Assembly: GCA_011800805.1 (NCBI GenBank) | Contig: MPNW01000142.1 | Span: 39,631-80,844 of the forward strand | Reading direction: 5' to 3' | Source of the DNA: Hirudo medicinalis | Taxonomy: Eukaryota > Annelida > Clitellata > Hirudinida > Hirudinidae | Length of the DNA stretch: 41,214 bases | In this document: in pieces, positions 31,838 through 41,214 of the stretch | Position numbering within the stretch: position 1 is the stretch's first letter | How the letters are laid out: each line of letters starts with the position of its first letter | Notes under the pieces: generated by a model | What the model saw: the letters and a program-made list of their open reading frames with translations, nothing else | What the model was told of the DNA's origin: nothing | The model's database searches: none | Position numbers and translations under genes: made by a program

Positions 31838-34800
31838 CTATCTAGTGAAAGTTTGGGATCTGTTAGTTACTTTCCTGCTATGTGCAAGTAGAACAGAAGC
31901 TGCTGTATCATCCAAGAGTGACTTGAAGATGGCATCTGCAACAGAATTTTTTACTGACTCAGAGTCTTTCTCATAATTAACCCAGTCAGGTTCTTCAAGC
32001 TTTAATTCTCTGGCAAGTAGATTTTCAACATGTCCATCCCTCCCTTCTTTACTGCACATCGTGTTTGCAAGTTTATTGGCTGTTGTTGGCCTCGCAATGA
32101 TGAGATCATTTCGTGGTGGCAACAAACTGAGCACCATGTCGATGAACGTTGGTCTCAATTCCTCCAGACTATTCGGAAGACCTTTCCTAATGGGATTTTT
32201 TCTGTCAAACAGTAAGAAGTCTGCGATGCCACGCATAATCTCGAGCTGTGGTTCATCCTCTTCAGCTATTTCTTCCTCTTTTGTGTAGAGACTGATCAGC
32301 ACCTCTCCTACAAGTTCAAACATAAAAGTCCTAAATGTTGATTCAGGAGGAGTGACTGTGGTGCTTTTGGTGAGAAACCAGATTGGAGGTGACAAGTTTT
32401 CCCATGGTTCCCCATTCCTTCTTTGATTCCAGTATATGTCAAGAGATTCAGATATCAGAGCAGTCAGATCTTCTTTCCTTTTTGGAATGCCATAGATCTC
32501 TAATGGGAAGAAAGTGCACTATTATTATCATCACAAATCAGCATAGCACCTGAAAAGCGTAGCGCCTTTTGAAAATGAATGCAATATTTATGTCAAAACT
32601 CAAAAAAAAAAAAATGCTCATAAAAGCACACAGGGAATTTTAGCACCAAAAAGCAAACAAAATCATCATAAATCTGAAGCTGTCGTTAGAATGAATGAAT
32701 AAGACTCAAACCTGGCATTACGAGTGCACAGACCTCCACTCTCTCCTCGTGTGCCGAGGCTGAATAGTTATCATCGTCTATGTACTCGTCAGAAAGCTGT
32801 TCAGACAGAAAAAGTAACAACTGAATCTGATTTCAAAACAAGGTTGTAGTCCAATGTAGTTATAATTTCACATAGTATGTTGCTTCAGAACCTCTGATAG
32901 TTGTAATTTAATAATGGGTAAAAATGATGATTGACAATACACATATAGCATCTGAATATCTCTTAGTACATCATACTAACTGCTTCAACACCAGCTTCTT
33001 CCTTAACTTCTTCCTGCGATTCAATGCTGTCCTTCCTCTGTAACATTCTTTTCTTAATCTTCATTGCATCGAAGATTGCATCCGTGGCATCTTTAAGGAG
33101 ATCTCCAGCGACGCTTTTCACTATAAAATCCCCCAATTTTATCTTGGACCAGTCTAGTCTGTCTCCAACTTCGTTTGGAATGTAGTTAGTAATAATTGAA
33201 TTTTTGGGACAGACGTCAATCCTTCCAGGACCACTTCTTATGTTTTCAGTAAGTGGATGTGATCCTTCTCTCTGTTTCTCAACAGTGTTTTTTATTTCAG
33301 CATCCACACCATCAGGCTCTGAGAAAAGCTCAACAGCAGCAGCAGCTGATTCGATGGCTTTCATGAGATAACCACTTTCAGTTGTTTCTGTTTTTTCTGT
33401 GGAAATGTCTTCAGTTTCGATCAACTCTGGATCTTCTCCCATAGAAACTTTACTTCTCGGCCCGTCAATGGCATTCAAGCTGTCACCAGAGTCCAACGCA
33501 CGGGCTCTGATTGCATCACCTTCGGCAATGCCACCATTTGGCTTCTCCTCGGCTACTTCATGAAGTGTAAGTGAAGATGCAGCAGTCAAAGAATCTTTTG
33601 AGACGATGCTCTCGAAGGAGAAAGACCTTTCAACAAAACTGATACGATCAGAAGCACAAACCTCCCCACTGATTACTTTGCTGTCCACCTGATGCTCCTT
33701 GTCAATTGTTTGGATTTCTTGATCAATTCTTTCTATTTCTGGTTTGGTTTCTCTGCTGATTGCATACAACCGATTTTGTAAATTGTCCTTTGATCCATTA
33801 TTACTCCAGGGAGATTCACCATTGACTTCATCTAGAGCCTCCTCATGTCCTATTGCAGTCCTTCTAGCTACTTCCAAGTTGTCTGGCAAGATGCATAAAG
33901 TTTCAGAACTCATGCTTTTTTTTAGAAGCTTCCATTAAATTTGTCTCAACAGCAAGATCTTCTTTCAAAGAGTCATCAGGTTCAGAAGAACTCTTGGTTG
34001 ATCCAGTTTTGGGTTCTTTATTAACATTTTCTGCATCCACTTCAAGCGAGTCTTTGGAAATCTTCTGACAGATGTTTCCGGTCTCGGGGCTAAAATCATT
34101 GTTCAGATCAAAACCTGGTACTTGATCAAATATGAGGCTGAAGTCTGTTAGATGATTGAAGCTACATTCTTATCAATTTGCAAATCATTGCAAGCAGGAG
34201 AAAAAATGTCAGGAGAATCTGTTGGCAAAATTATACATAAAATGCATAAGACAAATCAGATCGTGTCTGATGAGATACCAAATGGCAACCTTGACGTTCT
34301 TCATTTTTGAAACTGTCTCGAACTAATGTCATTGTGTTTCTCTGTTGCTCCATGGGTGCATTAGTAGCACATTGCACCAATTTGGAATCCTTCAAAATAA
34401 CAATTTTGTCAAATATCAATGGCAATTTTTCATTATCATTAAAACGTTGTGCAGCATGCAAATTAAAACCAGTAACTAGATTAAAAGCTTGGGTGGCATT
34501 TGCGTGCGAAATGGAGGATAAATTGCATTAAAAATGTATTATTTATCACGAATAATGTTATTCTCAAATTGTTAAACTTAAAAAGCGACCAACCAGTAAT
34601 TGTTATTTTTGGCTCCTAAGAACTTTCATAAAATATGAACTTTCATAAAATTGTTCAATCAAAAACAGCTGATACAAGTCATCCAAATTCTCACAAACTT
34701 ACCACGTCATTATTATGCAGTGTTAACAAAAATAGAAAATATGTTGATATAAAAAATGCTCGCATGAAATAATCAGCATAAGAGAAGAGATGCATGTGAA

Positions 34801-37800
34801 TTGCATAACAATCATTTGCATAAATTAAAGACATCAAATCGATCTTTCCACTTTTTCTGCTCTTATATTGGGAGCATTCGGTAACTTTAAAACAGCTGTG
34901 GTTCGTCACAAATACCCCATTGCAGTAATTGTAATCTCCACATTAACCCATCCAACAAAATTGTACATATTAATTATAATTAATAAAATAATTAAATAGA
35001 TTTTATTAATAAATAAAACCTTAAATTAAGAATTAAATGATAAAACCTTTTAAATAAAAAGATTTACATTCTGGCAGTCATAATGAAATTTGTAACAACC
35101 TTGTAGTCTTGTGTAACTTCATTGGTTTGACTGACATCTTTGATAGAAGCATCGACAGAATCTCGATCTCCACCATCAAAGACTGAAAATGTTTGTAAAA
35201 ATGTTTTAATAAATACTGGTAATTGCAATTTAGAATGATACCTTGTGATGATGTGTTGGTCTGAACTGCAGTCTCTTTCAAGGCACTGAACAAAGAAATA
35301 TAAAGTTATCAAAATAACGAATTTTTGGACAAGATGCACGTACAATTTGTTCATTCCTGACTTTCCATCAAGTGTCTGTTGTAAATCTAGAAATTACAAG
35401 AAAACGTTACTTTGATTGATTTGTATTTTAAGGTTTTGTAATTAATGTGTACAATTTTGTTATTATTATTAACATCTGTTAATGTGGAGGTTACAATTAT
35501 TCGTGACAAGGGTTTAATGAAAACACGTTCCAATGCGGGCACCCGACAAGTTCTTCCATCTCCTCGATATTTCAATCTCCATCCGGTCGACCTCCCTCTC
35601 GGTGGAATCCAGCGAATCGAGTCTTTCGAGGAGCTTCATCAGTCTTTCCTTTCTCTGCTTCAGCGTTTCTTCTTTCCTTGCAAGCATCCTGACGTCAAAA
35701 CCCGTATTTATGGTGTTAAAATATAAATAGCTCGTAAATAGAACGTCAGTTACTTTTCTCCCAGCTTCAAATTCAATTCGTGCATCTTCTTCTCGGGTTT
35801 CACGTCTGAACATGATTGGTGTTTGAGTTGCAGTGCAAGAACGAAAGACTCAAGCCACATACTTTTAAAGAGTTCTGAGGGTCTTGTGGATTCTGAATCA
35901 TCAGTGAGCATCTGAAAGAAAGCATAGCAAAATGGTTCAATTTGATCTGCATGCACAGCTCCATGGACAATAAGCCATTAATCATCATCATCATCATCAT
36001 AGTCCATCGTCAGGCAATGGTGGTGTTTCAAGCTAAGCTCTAAACTAAAGAACAGTTTGGATATTTATATTTAGCATAGCTAATGTGCGTTCAAATGCAT
36101 TATCAGAACAATGCATAGTTCAATGGTCACCTGTCTTTCAGATCTATCCAGACTTTCAGCATAAATTTCACAGGAGGAAGACACCTCCTCATTAGAGTCT
36201 TTGTAGCTCTTGAGATAAGAAGATAAATAATGAATTAGGTTCTTTAACAGATTAACAGATATTCATAAACATTTGGCCATTTGACCCTAAATGTTGCAAT
36301 ATTTCCTAATGTAATAAAATAAAAAATTAGAACTTTTGCAATTTGATGCTAGGAAAAATTTGTTAGGAAAGTCTTTGAGAAGATTAAAGCCATGGATTAT
36401 TCAAATAATATTCTTCAGAATCCCATCTCATAATATTGAAATATATGAAATAAAAAGTAAGCAATTAATGATAGAAAATAAAACACCAACCCTGGGAAGT
36501 GACTGCTTTCTTGACTTCTTGAAAGTCTGAGGATAAACATCATCCATGCCTCTCTTGACAAAAATCCGAGTTTTGTTCGAAGGTTCGGCAATGTTGGACA
36601 GGGACTTGGAGTGATCCTCGAGAGCTTGCTGCTTTATTTTGCTCATGGAGTTCTGTAAAGTGAGGGACGCGTTTGCAGAGGTTGGAAAGACGGCAAACGT
36701 GATCGCAAACGTACACCATACCTGGTACGTCAACCTGCTTTCTTCCGTCGCCAAAAACGAGTGAATGAGCTTCCAATTGAACTCGTCAAATGTGCTTTCG
36801 TTTCCGAACGAGAGCCGAGCTCTGGAGGCTGAGGTAAAGGTAGAAAATTAAAAAATTATGCTTTAAATTTAATGAGAAATTCGAAATTTTCAGCAGCAAT
36901 TACTTTTTGCCTCATCAAAAAATGATGTCTTGCTTTCCAAAGTTGATAGTGAAGCCTTCTTGCTCAATTTCTTGCGAAGATTCTCAGACGGGAACATGTC
37001 CTTGGGAAGATTTTCAACATTTTTCCCTAACATCACAGCTCCAGTCGATTTGCTTGATTCTGCTTCTGATATGAGATTTTCAATCTCTCATTAACTTTGT
37101 CTTACAAGGAAATATTTGTACAAATATGTCTACTCAGATTGCTATAGCAAATAGTCCAAATCATCTTATCATCTTAGCTATGCTATGGACTTTATTCAAA
37201 TAAATAAATAAATGCATAGCAATCAACAGTTGTAATAATAACAATAATAGTTTAATGTGGAACCACGTGCATATCATCAGATTATTCTAATATCTAATAT
37301 AATATTCTAATAAATTGTTATCTAATGTTATTAGATCTATCTCATCAAAAAGATATCCTCATTGAATAACTTCATAATTCTGAACTTATGTCAAGGAGTC
37401 AAACCTTTTAAAAGACAAGCATTCAATTTGGACAGGTCATCAGGTACTCTAAGATGAAGAAATAATAGCATTAGTCCATTTTATTCAAGAAAAAAAAACC
37501 ATCTGTGGATGCATGTTAACTAAGCTATGGATGCAGTTTCTCAAAATAAATGAATTATCGACAAACCTGAAATAGTCACGATTCTTCTGTACATTATGAG
37601 TTTCGATTGCCGGACTACTCGAGGCCTGAGATTGAAAGAGTGCAAAATTATAAGGCATTACACATTTCAAAATATGAAATCAAATTATAACAAACATGTA
37701 AATGCATCTGAATACTGAACTAAAGACTTCATAAAAATATACAAAAAATATTGCAGCAGATGTTCACTCACCAGGAAAGCTGGAACCGAAGCAGATGAAA

Positions 37801-40800
37801 TGCTAAGAAATAATGAAAATTACAATGCAGTTTATGAACTATTGAATTTGTTATTGTAAACACTTTTTAATATTTAAAAAAATGTGAAATAAATCTGAGA
37901 TTCAACCTCTGAGAGACATCTTTTTGTGATTTGTGAAGATTTAAATGAGTCTGGGAAATCTGAAATCAAGTTTAAAAGACATCATAAAATGCAGTGACAT
38001 GAGTTGCTTAGGAATATTTGAAACCACGACATTAAAACGACAATCCTCACAAAAATGCGGATTAATTTGTGAAATAGCGAATTACAAAGAGAATAAAACA
38101 CACAGAATCGGTTGCAACCGATGAAGCGACGGGAACGACGGGAGGGTCTTCTGCGGTCGTGACGGACGCATCTCTTGCATTCTTCACGTTAGAGTCCTTG
38201 CCTTGAAAAGTATCGATGAAGCCAAATAAAAATGTCACCATTGGTTGCCAGAGCTATCCTGACTCTCTTATAAGTTTTATTTTTTAAAACGAATTTAATA
38301 ACAATTACTTAATTAACTAAAATATGCCAAATAACACCATTAATAATTAGTAATTAATTCATGTAATTGAAATCTATTGATGACAAACTTCTGAAGTATG
38401 AAATCAATTCTGTAGTCTGGAAGTCGAGTCGGGACGACAAAAGACGTGCCGATTCTTGAATTTTCTGCAAGCGTCCTTTGGCTCCCTGTTTGCCTGAAAT
38501 AAAAATTAATCGTAAAAAATACATCTAATATGTATCGAATACCTCTTTATCTCTCAAAAAGTATCACTCATACAAAGGTTTGAAAATGCCATTTATCCAC
38601 AGTTACATCCTAAATGGAAACGAGCGGACGTTAGACGTACTTTTAGCTGCAGGCGAGTGCACGTCCACTTGTGTCGTCCTGGTGTACGAAGTTGCAAAGG
38701 AAACTTTGGTGGAAACCCTGCGATATTAGCAATAGTATCGGAATGATGTACGCGGAGCACGACGGTCGCACCGATGACTAACTCGTACGACGATGCCGTG
38801 GAAACCTGCACCTCGGCCACCGCATTTGTTCCAACCGAAGCATCCTTCGCCTTAAAAATAAAGTGGAATTACATTTTATAATAATCCGTCGCAAACACCG
38901 ACGACGGCACGGTCACCTCGCCAGACTGCTTCCGAGAGTGGATGGCGGCAAAGACTTCCTCCCATGATGACGGGGCTTCATTTTTTTCAGCCACTTCATC
39001 CTCCAGTTTTGACTTGGATGGATTCTTCTTTGGGTTCTGGAAAGCTTCCTTCTGATGATGTGCAAGCATCATCATTGTCTGTTCTTTCCCCTCCCTTTTC
39101 TTTATCACTATGGCTTGCTGAGCATGTTTGTGCTTCTTCTTTTCATCTTTTTTTCTTGATATGTACTTCCTAATCTCCTCTTGGTTGTAAGTCTTCTTTC
39201 TTGATTTATCTTCTTTCTCTGAGCTCAAACCTGCACACCAAACAGCCCCTTAAATATTAACGATCATTAATAGCGATGCATTCATTTAAATACCTGATTA
39301 ACAATAACACTGCGACGATCGAATGGAATGTGTCTCACAAACCTGGAGGTGAAACCTTTTTATGCTCCTTTTTGGTTTTTGAGATATTTCTGATGTTTGG
39401 CCTCCTTTCTTTGCAACCTTCTTTATAAATAAGGAATAAAACAAATTCACAAAAATACTGACAATTAAATCTGTAACCTAATAAGTAAATAAATAAATGT
39501 AAACATCTAGGTTTGTTGGCTTGTTGTCTTGCATGACTCCACGAAAATAAAAGCAAGAGCTAATTACAATCAATTATACTTGGATTTCAATTCTAACCTT
39601 TAAGTCCACCTTAACCTAGTTGATAATCAGACTTTATTCAACCACTTCTGGGTTCATAAAGCAAAAGATCAGAAAGAAAAGAATGACTTGGACCAAATAC
39701 CTTTGTTGCAGGCTCCAGGTGTTTGATTGGGAAGGACCTCGTGCTTTTGAGCGAACGCCTCCTTGTCATTCTGTTTTAAGAGAGGTTCTTGATTGGAATC
39801 AGTTTTGTGGACAATTCTAGGAACTTTTGATGGTCTCGTCGGTGAGGAATATTTACGCAAAGGAGAACGGTCGAGTCGGCCGACGGATTGGACGGGCCGG
39901 GTGGGCGGAGGGTGAGATTGTTTGGCTGTAACTTGTTGGCTCGAATTACTCTGCTTTGATTGTTGCATGTGCAGACGTAACAGTCGTTTACCTTCATTCA
40001 AACTCTGAATATTATCTGGTCAGAGAAGAATATACTTTAAATTAGTGATGGATAGCATTCGAAATCAAGTGATCGATCGGCTTTTATCTTCCATTTTTAT
40101 TGAACTCACTTTGTCAGGTGTTATTTTGATTTGAATTCATATTTTTGATGATTTTGAGATTTTGTCCCATCCAAAAATCACAAATGCCGTTATCATTTGA
40201 CAATCAATGCAGTTTCCTTTTTATTGTGATGTTTGACAATAATTTTGTAAAACTACAAGTGAGAAATGTGACAAAGTTGTTGTTAAATGAGTTAATGTGT
40301 TAGCATGTCAATAGCAGGATCGAGAAGTGCGACAAATTTTCTTCACCATTTGATCTGGACGAAGTAAAGTCTAGTAAAGTCATAAGAACGGTGACTGATG
40401 ATGCCAGTAATTTCGGGAAGGCTTTCATGAAATTCCACACCAATGATTAAGATAATGATTATGAGGTTGAGGAGGATGGGATAAACTCTCAATGTTGATG
40501 AAATTTTAAATGCATGAGCAGACTGTGACTTCAAGTACATGTGGTTTTTTCTAGTGATTTTGATTTCAAATCATTCCAAGAAGAATTTTATCCATCACTA
40601 TTTTTAGCACAATATTTCATGATAATCTAATGCAGAAGTTAATTATTATTGAAGTCAGAAAACATTCGAACGGAATTTTAAAACATCAATCACAAATTAC
40701 TCGACATAAACGAACCATTTTTATTGAGGGACTCCTTCGAAGTTTCGCAGACTTTGGACTTGTTTTCCTCTTTTGCCGGGAAAGTCTTTTTCGATGAATT

Positions 40801-40832
40801 ATTCCAGGCTTCAAAAATGTAAGGTTTTGTAA
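31838..40832 (-). CDS. Large coiled-coil protein, probably CEP350-like centrosomal protein (5' partial)
   Basis: The minus-strand exons join in phase: 40716-40832, 39701-40015, 39343-39417, 38917-39230, 38772-38850, 38641-38703, 38389-38493, 38104-38201, 37907-37959, 37772-37802, 37567-37625, 37405-37448, 36904-37065, 36722-36828, 36491-36652, 36131-36208, 35754-35911, 35543-35688, 35344-35386, 35242-35285, 35100-35182, 34290-34389, 32981-34144, 32712-32796, 31838-32499. About 1460 residues are covered. Supporting segments: a Lys-rich coil (YNQEEIRKYISRKKDEKKK), GRLQKIQESARLLSSRL, a coil (RKEETLKQRKERLMKLLERL), a long acidic Ser/Glu region, and a C-terminal block with EEPDWVNYEKD and ADAIFKSLLDDT. 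These suggest the CEP350/CAP350 family. No CAP-Gly domain was seen, so the name is tentative. Exon 32981-34144 has one extra A (33916-33923). The start lies upstream, possibly beyond the window. Confidence 0.72.
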
Positions 40833-41000
40833 CTGAAGTGAATTGTTTCGAAGTGTACAAAATATGAAAACTTTTAAGTGACACAGCCTTTAAATGTATG
40901 AAATATAAAGAATTCAAAAGCAACAAAATACAATTCTATAAATGAATAAATAGGGATGAACATTACTTGAAATTAGTTTCACAAAATTATCACATATATT
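40833..41000. other. Upstream intronic or flanking sequence
   Basis: The exon starting at 40832 is preceded by a splice acceptor (cacttcag), so at least one more exon of the CEP350-like gene should lie at higher coordinates. None is recognisable before the repeat. Confidence 0.4.
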
Positions 41001-41214
41001 GCAGTTGCATTATCACATGCAGTTGTATTATCACATGCAGTTGTATTATCACATGCAGTTGTATTATCACATGCAGTTGTATTATCACATGCAGTTGTAT
41101 TATCACATATATTTGTATTATCACATGCAGTTGTATTATCACATGCAGTTGTATTATCACATGCAGTTGTATTATCACATGCAGTTGTATTATCACATGC
41201 AGTTGTATTATCAC
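41001..41214. repeat. 18-bp minisatellite running off the right edge
   Basis: There are about 12 copies of attatcacatgcagttgt, with a variant (acatatatttgt) near 41103-41112. Because the unit is 18 bp, the minus strand stays open as a (VIIQLH)n frame, which I regard as an artefact. The array continues past the window. Confidence 0.95.

Noticed and set aside
33053..33913. Start of the 316-codon frame at 33913 as a separate gene
   Set aside because: Its ATG is an internal codon after the A8 run. The upstream exon continues the acidic region and all flanking phases agree with one gene.
34146..34215. Extra exon (DSPDIFSPACNDL) followed by a 21-bp intron upstream of 34144
   Set aside because: Although it is phase-compatible, a 21-bp spliceosomal intron is implausible. 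Joining 34290 directly to 34144 gives the same Asp codon with a 145-bp intron.

Overview
The window is eukaryotic, AT-rich and intron-containing, and the gene content points to an annelid. The strongest taxonomic clue is a complete secreted globin near the left end. It has the signal peptide, the two bracketing cysteines, the HL-x-x-QH-x-x-R-x-GV proximal-histidine block and the two-intron layout of annelid extracellular haemoglobin chains. I cannot name the species from the sequence.

Layout. (1) 1742-2372, minus: three-exon extracellular globin with a TATA box at 2506-2514. (2) 3531-8878, minus: at least six exons of a single-pass membrane protein with an EGF-like domain that I do not recognise. 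Its largest intron holds a dead Tc1-type transposon. (3) 9240-24480: about 15 kb without a convincing host gene. It is filled with minisatellites, microsatellites and transposon wreckage: an R2-like endonuclease fragment, an 82-bp mariner-type palindrome, two hAT remnants, a Tc1 helix-turn-helix fragment, two APE-type LINE fragments and a dimeric hAT MITE. Part of it is a nested stack: a tRNA-derived SINE inside a LINE, which lies inside a hAT transposase remnant. (4) 24512-31472, plus: an ASH1-type histone methyltransferase in 17 exons. All junctions are phase-consistent and give 1557 residues with two AT-hooks, AWS, SET, post-SET, bromodomain-like, PHD and BAH regions. Intron 3 carries two SINE copies in inverted orientation. 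(5) 31838-40832, minus: 25 exons of a large coiled-coil protein, probably CEP350/centrosome-related, which converges tail-to-tail with the ASH1 gene. It is open throughout except for one extra base in a run of eight A. (6) 41001 to the right edge: an 18-bp minisatellite.

How the genes relate. Nothing suggests an operon or a functional cluster. The globin belongs to oxygen transport, the EGF protein to the cell surface, ASH1 to chromatin (H3K36 methylation) and the CEP350-like protein to the centrosome or cytoskeleton. I reconstructed the exons by reading GT-AG junctions, checking codon phase across each join and matching family motifs known to me. No search was run. The items most worth a second look are the unusual haem-pocket residues of the globin, the homopolymer frameshift in the CEP350-like gene, the inverted SINE pair in ASH1 intron 3, the nested stack and the unrecognised EGF membrane protein.
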